Assembly (NCBI RefSeq): GCF_028389875.1
Contig: NC_084665.1
Span: 102,529,435 to 102,593,434 of the forward strand
DNA from: Rhea pennata
Lineage: Eukaryota; Chordata; Aves; Rheiformes; Rheidae
Direction: 5' to 3'
Length of the DNA stretch: 64,000 nucleotides
The notes beneath the pieces were generated by a model. It had not been told where the DNA came from. It saw only the letters and a program-made list of their open reading frames with translations, and searched no databases. Below are positions 24,055 through 35,200 of the stretch, one piece after another (position 1 is the stretch's first letter; every line of letters starts with the position of its first letter). Made by a program: the position numbers and the translations under genes.

Positions 24055-24624
24055 TTTAATTGCTCATAGCAGTAGTCATCCCTGTGTCTTGCCTGCTTTG
24101 TAATCAGAGGCAGATTTGCCAGCTCGGTGGAGGACTGGAGCAATTGTAAGATAGTGGGTGAGTAGTGAAGAGACTCAGAGGGGAGCTGATAATCTTAATT
24201 GTGATTATATGTGCAGTACAGTTAGCTCCCCCCTTTCCCCCTGATATTTTTTGTCCTATTGAAATCAGTGTACAAGGTTTATTATTATCTATTATTCTGA
24301 GGCTGTGACTCTCTGAAAGAAGTACTGTCTAACAAACGAGAAAAATATTGGTAGAAAAGGTTGGAGCTCAGCACCTGGAAGATTGCATCTACTTGCATGT
24401 ATGGTGATTACCTTTGTGCATTTAATTTACACTCTTAGAATTTACGGGTAATTCCCGACCACATATTTCTAGAATTCTTTCTTTAGAGGACAGAACATAA
24501 TAATTAAAATGAGGTCATATGTATTAGGCCCAAGCTATCTGACAATAGACTTTCAAATCTCTGCAATGAACTAGATGAAGGAAACAAACTGTTGGATCTT
24601 GTTCAGGCATGGGTCTTTTAGCTC

Positions 24625-24647
24625 TTTTTTTTTTTTTTTTTTTTTTT
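24625..24647 (+). repeat. Poly-T tract (23 nt)
   Basis: Uninterrupted T run with no recognisable retroposon body beside it. Confidence 0.9.
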
Positions 24648-25491
24648 GATTAACTGCTTATGGCAGTACTATTCCAATTCCAACACCACTGCTGGATATA
24701 TGCAAGTTTAAATGTTTTTCTGAACCATATGCTATATATTTTTAGATTTTAAAAAAAGCCTCGATAGCTATAATTTATCTAAGCTTGTAATTAAAATATA
24801 AAGATAAGATATAACTGAATATGCACAGTGGAATACATAAAATTCTGTATTCTGTATCCTATATGATTTTTATATACAACATGCTTTACCTGCATTTGAA
24901 GATGAATGTCATTGGTAAATAAAAATAATTGCTATGCAAGTAGATATGATATGTGCAAATATATCTATTCTTCAATAACGGGACAATAATAATCCTGGCA
25001 CAAATAGTGAAAGGAAAGAATGTCTTCTAATTGCCTATATTCTTATGCTAGATTTAAAATAAGGTAGTTTTCTGGGCATTTTCAGTAGAAATATGCACAT
25101 TAATCAGGTCTGAATTGGCTGGAAGCACTGATCTCTGGCAGTCAGCCTGACTTCTTGGTGATGGTGCAAGGAGAGACCTCAGCACTGCTCAGCTCTCTTA
25201 GTAGGCCCTAGTGGGGATATTTCCAGGGGTGCATTTTTCTCTTCCTCACCCAAATCAACATCTCTACTGGATCCACAATTTGAATTTTTTAGCAGGCAAA
25301 AGCTGAACAAGATGATTCTTCAGCTGCAGACCCTAGAACAGCTCTGTTTGCCAACTGTGTCGCCTCGCAGCAAAGGACTGAGACAAAAGAGTTGTTGGTT
25401 ACCTGCTTCTCTCCCACTGTTCTGCTTTTCCACCTGCAGCAGTTTGAGAAAAGAGAAAAACTGAGGGCAGCTTACCCATTTCTGGAGTGCG

Positions 25492-25529
25492 TTTTTTTTT
25501 TTTTTTTTTTTTTTTTTTGGGGGGGGGGG
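25492..25529 (+). repeat. T27-G11 compound homopolymer
   Basis: A run of 27 T followed directly by 11 G, then AGGGAGGAG. The G part can form quadruplex-type structure. Such junctions are prone to length error during sequencing. Confidence 0.9.
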
Positions 25530-26642
25530 AGGGAGGAGTGGGTAGTACAGATTTATGAGACTGATGTCAATTATTTTGTCAAAATTTGCCCCAGGAATGG
25601 GCTATGTGTTCTGCTGAGCTCTACCAGGTCAGAATTTTTGAGCCTTGTATACCAAAAAATGTTTCCTCTTAAATTTTTCCATACAAATTTTAATATTTTA
25701 ATTGCCTGTTTGGTTTTTTTTGAGCAAATGATCAGTTGGTCAAAATCTTTGTGCCTATCTTAATAGATTTATTGAATACTTTTAGATTTAGTTTTAATAT
25801 TTTATGTCCAGAAATCCATACTAGGTTCTTTCATCAGGTCACCATATTTCTTGGGTATCACTTAGAATGCACAGAGTACTCATGCAATTAGCAGAGTACT
25901 AGTGCTATTAGCCCAGGAGAGGTTATGGCCCTAATGACTTTGTATGTTGCCTACAAGGGCTTTGGAAGTGTGCTGGATTACCAAATTGTTTCTATTGACT
26001 TGAGCATATACACTTCCTAAGGAAATAACCAACATTTTCCAAATAAAAAATGCTGAGTGGAAGGACTTGCTGAGAGCTGAGAAAAAAACTAGAGAGGGTG
26101 GAGGGGGGTGGAAATGTTAACTCACAGAGCAGCTGCCTGGCGCTGGTTGGTCACTGTCCCACTCCCCACTGACCTTTAAGAAAACCAGCCCTGGGACGAC
26201 TCACTCTGTAATCCCACCTCCCCACCTCGTCTTGTCTCCCTCCCTTCTTAGGAATTGCTGAGAGGTTGTGATCGCAGTCATCTTCATTTGGCTCATTCAT
26301 AACAGCATTTTTGGTGGCTTTGTTTGTTTTTTGCTTTTTTGTTTTTGTTGCTTATATGCAAAACCGTCCCTTCCCTTTCATTGGGATAAGGTAGAATTCA
26401 GTATCTTGTGATTTAAAATTGTACTCTGACAAAAAGGGAAGTTCATTCTCATATCTTTTCTTCTCTATGGTTCATCTTAACTTTTTTTGAAAAGTTTCTT
26501 CAAGTATGTTTTGACTTCTCATTCCTCACCATTTTAATTATTTGATGCCAATTCACTGTGACCAGGATTCAGGTACTACCAAGCAAAAACTGCTGAGTGT
26601 CACACAGAATGGTCTGTGTCATCTCTTTCCTCTATGTCAAAG

Positions 26643-26683
26643 GACAGTAACTAGTCATGATGACAGTAACTAGTCATGATGAC
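26643..26683 (+). repeat. 19-bp tandem duplication (2.2 copies)
   Basis: Two identical 19-bp units, GACAGTAACTAGTCATGAT, followed by a partial GAC. No coding context. Confidence 0.95.
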
Positions 26684-27148
26684 AAAAATATTAATATTTG
26701 TTAATCTTTGAGGAAAATATTATAGTAATTTTACTTGCAAAGCTTCCAGAAATCAGGTCCCCAAAGACACAGGGGTTAGCTTGTATGTTAAAGTCACAAT
26801 TTTATTGCATCAGTTTATTGCCTAACTCTGTGTAATAACAGGATGGACTTGATTATGCTTAGAGCAGCAGCACTTAAAATTACAGAACAAGCAAGAAAGT
26901 TCATGGCTGTTCTCAGGACCCTGTTCTAGCCAGGGTCCACCAGAACTGAGAAGAAGTCAGCACATCACCAAGACGTTGCAGCATGCTGCTGGGGAGCTGG
27001 GCAAGCTTTGCAGCTCTGAGTCAGCAGAGTATTTTGGGAGACTGGATTTCCTCAATTGACATTCAATATTATTTATTCTTTTCTGTTTTTTTTTTATCTT
27101 TTTCCTGGCCCCCTCCCCCACATTTTCCTGGCTGTATGTTTGTAGTTT

Positions 27149-27175
27149 AGCTCTCCAGGAGAACTAGGGGAATAA
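27149..27175 (+). pseudogene. Candidate relic collagen exon (weak)
   Basis: After a TTTGTAGTTTAG acceptor-like site the codons read S-S-P, G-E-L, G-E-stop, with AGC one base from GGC. Only three triplets, so chance is possible. It falls on the same strand and downstream of the firmer exons. Confidence 0.25.
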
Positions 27176-27427
27176 TCCATTTGCTTAGAGGGAGTCTGTA
27201 TGTGTATTAGGCAAACTGAGAAGGAAAAATAACAGTTTTTGGATATTCCACAACTCTGGTATCATTAAGTTGTTCAAGGAATATGTGTCGAAAATACCTC
27301 TTGAATCTTAGAACAGTCTTCAGTATTTCTAATTTACTGAAATTTATAATATCCTTTTACAAAAGCCTCCATTATCTAATTTTTGTAACTCAGTTATTTC
27401 TCTGTCTCATTTTCCAGATACATTTAT

Positions 27428-28245
27428 GATCACAGAATGGTTTAGGTTGGAAGGGACCTCTGGAGATCACCTAGTCCAGCCTCCCCTGCTCAGGCAGGGT
27501 CACCTAGAGCAGGTTGCCCAGGATCCTGTACAGAGAGCTTTTAATATCTCCAATGATTGAGACTTCACAGCTTCTCTGGGCAGCCTGTTCCCCTGTTTGA
27601 CCATCCTCACAGTAAATTTTTCTTTCTTATATTCCAGTGCTTTAGTTTGTACTTAGAACCAGACTCTTCTCAGTCATGCCCAGTAACAGGACAAGAGGAT
27701 ATGTCATCTTTATTTCCTGACCAAGTTAGGTATTTGTAACAACTGATAAGATCTTCTCTTCTTCAGGCTGGGCAGTCCCAGTTATCTCAGCCTTTCCTCA
27801 TATGACAGATGCTCCAATCTCTTCAGCATCTTGCTTCAGTATGTCCATGTGTCTCTTACACTGGGGAGCTCAGACGTGGCCTCAGTAGGGCTGAGTAGAG
27901 AGGAAGGATCGCCTCCCTTGACCTGCTGGCAACACTTTGCCAGGAGGCTGTTACCTTCTTTGCCACAGGGGCCTATTCCTAGCTCATGGTTCCCTTGTCA
28001 TCCACCAGGACCCCCTGGTCCTTTTCTGCAAAGCTGCTCTCCAGCAGGTCATCCCCCAGCCTATACTGGTGCATGGAGTTATTCCCCTCCCTAGGGGCAG
28101 GACTCAGCACTTGGCTTTGTTGAACCTCGTGAGGTTCCTCTTTGCCAATTTCTCCACCTTGTTGAGTCCTTCAGAACGGCAGCACAACCATCTGGTCTAT
28201 CAGCCACTCCTTGCAGTTTTGTCATTATATTACTGCAAATGAATG
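27428..28245 (-). mobile_element. 5'-truncated CR1 LINE, 3' half
   Basis: Read on the minus strand, the element ends in the CR1 3' signature (CCAGAGGTCCCTTCCAACC followed by ATTCTGTGATC). The + strand shows the complementary GATCACAGAATGG at 27428. Moving into the element, the reverse complement of typical CR1 ORF2 and 3' UTR sequence is seen, ending near the segment that reads CAGCCACTCC on +. Small indels and stops show it is dead. Moderate divergence. Confidence 0.9.
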
Positions 28246-28624
28246 GTTAGCAAATCATTAGAAATATTCAGCATAAAATACGCATACAATAGGTATTTCT
28301 TGAAGCAGGTAAGAGGATAGCAAGGTGAAAACAGGGTACTTATATGCACAATATTAGGACCCTGGAATGAAAATAAATAAAAAGCTTGTGTGCTATTGAT
28401 TTCCAATGTAACAATGTTGGGAATTACGCAAGGTTTATCTATACTACTAGAAATCATGAGCTTTGCATTATTATAAAATAATGTACAATATATATGTACT
28501 ATATTTTGAGTAGAAAGTAAATGTGCGATATTTATCGACAATCTGCTGGATTGGGGATGTGGGTGGGGAACCTGGACTTTACTCTTCACAAACTTCTATT
28601 AAACTTTAGAAAATACGAAACTTT

Positions 28625-28835
28625 TAAATGAGAGGCTAGATATGAACAAGAAAAAAATAAGGCTAGACAAGAAGTAAAACTTTTAATAATGTAGGTAAAT
28701 AAAACCTATATTATATTGCGAGGGAAAATGGTGTTTCCTTATTGCTGGACACTTTTAAGAGCAAGTTAGACAAATATCTATTGGAGATGATACAGGACAA
28801 GGACTATGATTTCTTGGTGGAAAGAAAGATAGCTC
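28625..28835 (+). mobile_element. Old CR1/L3-like fragment
   Basis: The series GGCTAGACAAGAAGTAAAAC, AATAATGTAGGTAAATAA, GCTGGACACTTTTAAGAGC and AAGTTAGACAAATATCT matches in order the end of ORF2 in old CR1 or L3 elements ('AGGCTGGACATCAGGAAAAA ... TTTTTAAGAACAGGTTAGACAAACACCT'). The 3' terminal repeat is absent. Confidence 0.6.
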
Positions 28836-28858
28836 GTGATAGTGTGTGTGTGTGTGTT
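28836..28858 (+). repeat. (TG)n microsatellite
   Basis: About nine TG units. Confidence 0.9.
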
Positions 28859-29398
28859 GGCGAGGGGGGGAGTTCTCTTTTTTTTTCTCTCTCTCATTGT
28901 TCATTCATTGATTTACATGCCCTCAGTTTGCCTTGAACTATCATTTTAGGAATAAGAGGTGACTTTTACTGTTTTTTTCACTAATCATTTTAATAATGAA
29001 TGGAAATTATTTTTCAAACTATTTTTTCCTGTAACTGTTAGGAGCCCACGCAGTCTGCTGTCTAGCATATGTTCCTCTGTCCAGTCATGTTCAGTAGTTA
29101 GTTATAGGTTTAGTCTGCAGTTGGACCTAGATCTATGTGTTCTAGCCTGAAATTTCTCAAATGTTTCCATTTGCTTTGTTGCCTTTTCCTTAGAGAAGGT
29201 AGAGTACAACTACTCGGGTAACACATCTGACTTGATCAGCTAAAAGCTTTCTCCAGTGCCTCTGAAAGGTCACTTATGAAGAGAGTTTGGCAGTGGAGTT
29301 GGGATATACCTACTCCTAAGCATTGTCACTCCTGGAAATTTGATGTGGCAAAGGCTTGGCAGTATCCCAAAGCGAGGCTCCCACCCCCAGGACTCTTA

Positions 29399-29670
29399 TG
29401 TGAGACCCCACTGTAAATTATTAGGAAGCCAAAGACTCATAAGATTCAGAAACAGTCATTTATTGCTCAGTCTGTGCAGGTTCATTATATACCATCCAAC
29501 TATACCTTGATCTCAATGGCTGTACATGTGTGCTAAGTGGCCTGCTGGCCAGAGCCTCCTTTCTACCCTTTGATGGGCTAAGTCATCCTATTGACCTAAA
29601 AAAAAAAAAAACCCAGCAGCTGGTATCAGACTAATCCCTCTTGAACTGTTCTTCGTTAGGTCTTTCAGCA
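29399..29670 (-). mobile_element. Probable ERV LTR
   Basis: On the minus strand the order is LTR-like: a TATA box (GGTATATAATG, + strand 29483-29493), then about 25 bp later AATAAATGACTG (poly(A) signal, + strand 29459-29464), then a segment ending TGGGGTCTCACA with a terminal CA at 29399. Just beyond is TGGGGGTGGGAGCC, which vaguely recalls a tRNA-Pro primer-binding site. That would make this a 5' LTR, but similarity is poor. The 5' TG end near 29670 is a guess. It could be a solo LTR, or the 3' LTR of the neighbouring Ty3/Gypsy remnant. Confidence 0.45.
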
Positions 29671-30029
29671 TGCTTCCTAGAAGTCATCCCAAGCTCAGGA
29701 TGAGGCTATTCTCACTAGGTCTTTAGCTGAAAATATCAACAACCATTTTTCACTTTCCAGTGTTGTGGTGTTCTTTGAATGCGTATTTAGGCAGACTGTG
29801 TGTTCACAATCGTCCCTGGAGTCACTGCCAGGATCGGGGGTCTATGTACACGAGTTCTGCACTTAGTGAATATATAGATGATAAAACTGGAGAATCTCCA
29901 CAGTAATGAAACAAATGAACTCTTGTGGCCCTGTCCTTTAATTCTTGGCCTCTGGCAGTGTCTGTCCTATACCCTTTAAACTCAACCACTTTTATTATTA
30001 AGCTTGTACTTTGAAAAAAATGTCAAAAA

Positions 30030-30780
30030 GCCTTGGAGTTATCATAGGTTTATGGCAAGCAGTTGGGATGCTTCTAGCACAGCCAGAAGTCCAGTCCTCC
30101 TTCAGGATTAATCTTCTGAACAGTTCTTGGTCCAAAAGAGTAGCTTGTACTTTCTACTCTGCAGAAAAGAAAAAAAAAAATCATAAAAAGCTCCTGTAGA
30201 AGTGTGTGCGCCTCCTCACATACACAGGAACTTTCCGTTATTTTAACTTCCTGTGTTTTTGGCCTCAAGACTCCAGCCCACCATCGCTGACTTTTTGTCC
30301 CAGGAAAATAGTGTTATTCTTCATAAATGAGCATTATTTCTTACAAATTTAAGCCCTGGCTCTTAAAGTTTTGGAGTCCTTTCCACTTCTACCAGATGTT
30401 CCACCCATGTTTTATGGGAACAGATGAAGTCATCTAAGTATGTGAGGATGATTTTGCTCCTCAGGACTTGAGTTATAGTCTTTACAAATATCTGAAATGT
30501 CCCTGGTGCACTCAGGAGCCTAAAAGGCATTCTGCAACACTGAAGCAATCCATAGGTTATGATAAAATACCCCCCACTTCCCCTCTTCTGTCCTGGAATG
30601 ATACTTGACTTGGAGAATATCCATATATTGGAAGAACAAAACTATGAATATATTTTGCTCCTTCCTTTGTATCCAAAGTGTCTTGTGTATAATAAGATGG
30701 TGATCTTGACTTCTCTGTGTATGAAGTCTTCTTTAAACAGAAATCTTTATATCCCTTCATGTCTCTGTCACACTTTTAAT
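30030..30780 (-). pseudogene. Decayed Ty3/Gypsy-type reverse transcriptase
   Basis: On the minus strand, 30548-30363 has an open segment with the reverse-transcriptase core: MPF-x-L-x-x-AP-x-TFQ (palm motif), then about 25 residues later the catalytic YLDD, then a conserved Glu-His (EH). After a stop and frameshift comes FLGQKVSDGG, matching the FLG motif of Ty3/Gypsy polymerases. Upstream, in shifted frames, weaker similarity to the preceding RT segment extends to about 30780. The LxxAPxTFQ/YLDD/FLG order fits Ty3/Gypsy, whereas CR1-type RTs carry FADD. RNase H and integrase are not recognised, although sequence down to about 30030 may continue the element. Frameshifts and stops make it inactive. 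Confidence 0.8.
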
Positions 30781-31144
30781 ACAGTTACAACTGGGGAAGA
30801 TCACGTTGATTGCTGCTTCAAGGTATCTTCTAGCATGAAATTTATTTATTTTTTTAACTACTACGTGATGTACTAGAAAATCCAGTGTGGGGAAAGGGCT
30901 GCCTTCCAGGAATATTCCATGAGTTATGCTTCACTGCTACTCCTGATCATATGTACAAGCTATTCATTACACTTGGAGAACACAAAGTACAAAAAAAGTT
31001 ACTCTCTTCACTTACTTTCATTACTTTCTATGGATCTTTCTGTTGAGCCAATTCCTAGACTTGACTCCTGGGTTGCTTCACTGCCTTTGACTTCTATCTT
31101 TCTTAGAAGCTCAGAAGCTCCAGCTCCACTGTCACTCTCCTCCT

Positions 31145-32200
31145 AGTTTGATTTTTTTTTTCTTTAGCTGCACTTTCTCCTGGTCATTCCTTTCTTTTAA
31201 AACTCAATTCATCATCTAGCTTGAACTGAAGTTCTGCAAAACAGCAGTCCCAGTTTCAAACAGTGGTTCTTAACTTTGCAGATGCTTTTGTATGAAGATT
31301 TATTTTCTAACTGTATTATGAGCCATTGCTCCAAAGGAGATTAATGAGAATGTCCTCTTTGTCGCCTATAAGCAAAACCATTGCTTCAAGAGATCACAGG
31401 TTTTCCTACCTATATCAAACACCCATATATCCAGGAATAAGCTTGTTCTATTAGTGGCCTGGGAATTCTTATGACTTGGATGAAATCCATTACCCAAACA
31501 CCTTGATTAGAAATTCTTGTCTATAGTAGCAGAGAGTAACACTAAGCACACTTTCTTGAGCCCAACCCCATGAGCACAGTTTGTTTTCTGAAGGTCAGTA
31601 ACCTGGCTAGTCACCTCGCAGCCCTGGATGTCTGTGGAGAAGTGCTCCAGGAATCCTAGAAGCTCTGACATTGCCAAGATCCTTCCAAAAGCTGCTACCG
31701 GTCCTACAGTATTGCCAGATTTTTCTTTTCCTATAAGGTGAAATTCCTCAATGTATGCAGTTCTACCATTTAATGACTCCTCATTGTAATATACTGCGGC
31801 TTGGAGCCAGCTAAGGAGACAACTTTTCTCTCATCTGATCAGTGAAATTTTTGAGAGATTTCCTTTAAGGCCTTCAGTATTCTCCCATTACACTGGCAGC
31901 CTCACATGTTTCCCGGGGGGGGGGGAAGTGTTTCCATGAAGTTTCCATGCTAGTTTCTGCTCATTGCTTATAACTTCAGACCATCATTTTATATGCGTTT
32001 TATATGCTTTCTTCAGCAGGAAGTCATAAAATTCCTATCAAACCATTTAGGAAATGACTTTTCTTTCTGGCTTTGGAGCCCCTGGGCATCTCTTCCTTTG
32101 CATTACTGGTGCCACAGGCAGCACAGCAGTTTGCCACGCTGGGACTATTTCTTGAACAGAACTATACAGGAATTGCTCCATCAAGTGCCTTTCTGCACAT
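31145..32200 (-). pseudogene. Possible gag region of the same Ty3/Gypsy remnant
   Basis: On the minus strand an open run of about 100 codons (about 31815-31510) begins L-S-W-L-Q-A-A and includes YNEESLNG and AYIEEFH. This recalls the capsid segment of Ty3/Gypsy and mammalian RTL/sushi-ichi gag (W-A-x-x-L-W-E-x-x-x-P-L, then F-x-x-F). Near 32000-32050 a second short segment (WFDRNFYDFLL) may match the upstream gag motif F-D-G-x-x-x-x-F-x-x-F-L. Position and strand fit gag lying 5' of the RT, with space for protease. Similarity is low and judged by eye. The part below about 31500 is assigned only by collinearity. Confidence 0.45.
31915..31925 (+). repeat. Poly-G tract
   Basis: About 11 consecutive G bases after CCC; potential length-variable site. 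Confidence 0.85.
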
Positions 32201-32264
32201 CCTTCTGCTTAGAATAAAGATGACAGATAAGGCAATTCTTAAAGTTATAGCCTCTTCATATTGA

Positions 32265-35200
32265 GAAGTATCTAAAAAAGTAAGATCTTTAAAAGAGGAC
32301 TAACAGTTAAAAACACTTTTTAAATGCTGTTTAAAGTCTCAAAAGTTAACAGTTAAATTTCTCTTCAAGAATATGCAAAGTCAGCAATCTTAGGCTTTTC
32401 TAACTTGCTGGTGACACTTTCTCCTCCACCCTCCTTACAGAAGTTGGCAACTCTAACAGTTGTGGATGGAAATCAAAGAATTTGTTAGGATACTGCAAGT
32501 AGAGCCTCTAGCATTTGGGGGTGGGACTGACCTTCCTTCTCATTCTCCTTATACGCAAAACAACAACACAGAAACTCCCTGCTAGAGTGAAATACTTTCT
32601 CTGTGGAGGTGCTTCCTGGACTGATTCTTATATAACTTAGAATATCAAAATCAGATTTGCAGCTGGCATATTATTGAACTGCTGTAAGTTAATTATCAAC
32701 TTATGCAGTGCCACCTAGCAGAATCCTAATGCTTCTGGCTGTAATAAATCTCATTTTTGTGTGTGTTTGTGTGGGGGTGGTGGTGGTGGGGAGCAGCATA
32801 TCAGAGTGATCTTAACTGAGAGAACTTTCCATAGGTCCTGAGTATATGGGAAAGATATATGTTGGGCCAGATTCTGTGTTCTAAATCATGCTGACTGTCA
32901 CATTTGGAAAAGTTCTGAAAGTTTAAGTGGGCCCACTGAATTAGTACACGATTACACAGCAAGGGGTGGGGGGGAGAGGGACTAGCTCTTATGCACTCTT
33001 TTGTGAATAGAAATCTCTATGATTTCTGTAAAATCTTCAAAATCCAAAGGACTTAATCCTTTTCTTTTCCAAATTGAAAAGTTTCTATGCACTTTAAGTA
33101 CTCATCTTCTCCTGTATTAATTACCACTGTTATTAAAAATTAAATGTTCTGCCATATTTTTGAAAGACCTATTTCATCCATGAGGGTTGTTCGCATTTTG
33201 AAACTTCCATATTTGAGCTGCTTATAGTGTTAATAAAGGATAAGATCCTAATCTAATTGTTCTTAGTCATATCCTGGAGAAGTCTTCCCCTTTGGTTTTT
33301 GTGTAGAAAGCCAAAGGTTCCTGAAGTGGACACCTACCTTAGGTGCCTGTATCCACGGCACAGAGTGCCTGCATTATCATCATTAAACTATGAATGCCAT
33401 CACTTTAACCGTAGAAATACAGCTTTCCAAACATCAAGCATTTTTAAGCAATGGCTTAGATGACAGGGATCGTGGAAACTTCTGTTCTGCAAATCCTGGG
33501 CTCCAACTACTATTTTCCAGTTGTTTTTCTCATGCATTAGCTCTAGTTTGTCTTTTCCCAGCCCCAGTCCCTGCTCTCCCATGATATACTGAATTCATTT
33601 TGCCATGTTGACTATGCCAATATGGTAAACCAAAGAAAATTTTTGGAAAAGTGATGCAGAATACAAAAATGCTTGTACACAATAAAGTTGTCAAACTTCT
33701 ATCCCTTAAAGAATAATCTGATCTTCCAGAGATGATTTAAGAATGTGGTGTTCTTGCTGACAACAGATTTGAGTAAATGCTAATTTTACAGCATAAATTC
33801 CAAATGGCATGATTACTACAGCTCCTGTAGCTACTGGAATTTCATATATCACTTAAAGTGGTATCTATCAAAAATGCACTAGACTAATGTAGGAGCCTCA
33901 CTGGAGTTCAAGGTGTAACGCTGATGTCCTGAATAGAGCTTAAACTCTTACTAAATATTGCCATTCACAGGCAAGCATATATTTACTAGAAGTGTAAGTA
34001 AGCTTCCTTTATTAGGCATATGTTGAGGTCAGTAGAAATGTTGTTATTTACCGAGAGGGAATTGGTCCCATGAAAATTATCTGTCATAGCACATATAAAT
34101 CCAGCTCATCAACATTTATCTCTGAACATACTGGTCAGAAATACGCTGGCTTCCTGCTATTTCTTGCTGATTGAAACTCTGGCCAAAAGTAAAGAAACTG
34201 TTACCACAGAATTTCACTGATCATTTAGTCAGTCTGAATCTGTAAACTGGAACCCGTGTTTGAAGCTAGTGCAAAAGGCTAAGATCGAACATATTAAATA
34301 TCAGCCTAGTCTCCTGAGGTAGATTAAAATGTCACTATTTTACATATGACTGCTGGTGACAGAGTAGCTTATATAAATATCTCTAATTAAATTATGCTAC
34401 CTAAACACTGTATTGCATTGGAAATAATCTAAATAAATGTCTTTTTTAATCATGGTGTAACACAAATATGAATTTGAGAGATGTTGTTTCATGACCTGTC
34501 TTTCAGTTCCCCACCATTTCATGTGTTCATTTGTCCCGTACAAAAAGGGCATGGGAGAGGGCCATGGGTTGTTGCTGTGAGGGAAGGGGGAGATAGAGAA
34601 GGACAGTTTATGGCTGGTGAGATGGGTCTTTGGAGAATTGACCTTTATATGATTTCTACAATGATGAGTCATGCCACTTCCATTACTCACATCCTCAAAA
34701 TTATGCCCTGCAAACACTAATACACCCACCATGTGATTCTTCTCAGTAAGGCCACCAGTGTGAAAGTCTTTACAGAAGCAGATCTATAATGAAGAACTGT
34801 ATATTAATGTGCATCTTTATGCTCCAAATGTTTGTTTAGTTAAAACAGCAAAACTATGTTCCTATCTCTCTTTGTAAAATTTAGTCCTTTAAAACGTTCC
34901 TGAGGTAAAAATGGCAAAATAAAAATTTTGCTTGGGCAAGGAAGAGTAACAGCTACAGAATGTGATTCGTGTATCAGGGAAAAAAATAGGCATAGGGAAG
35001 TACTTTTTCAAAAGTCAATCAGTAAAGCATGAATCTAAAACATATTTAGCTAATATGGGTTTAGTTTAATATAACTCCTGGGATTTCTAAAAGAAAACAG
35101 TTTTCTGTCCACATAGACTTGGCTACTGTAACTTGTTTGTAGAGTAACCAGAAATTTCATTTGAAACCACAAAATCCAGACACAAAGAAAGATTTGGAGA

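Larger units (their letters stand above)
24055..27427. other. Non-coding stretch with homopolymer tracts
   Basis: No gene or transposon recognised apart from the homopolymers, the 19-bp duplication and the weak collagen candidate listed separately. Confidence 0.4.

Noticed and set aside
27831..28242. Pro-rich open frames with PPGPP-type strings on +
   Set aside because: They lie inside antisense CR1 sequence. The collagen-like string is a known feature of that antisense region and is not part of the relic collagen gene.
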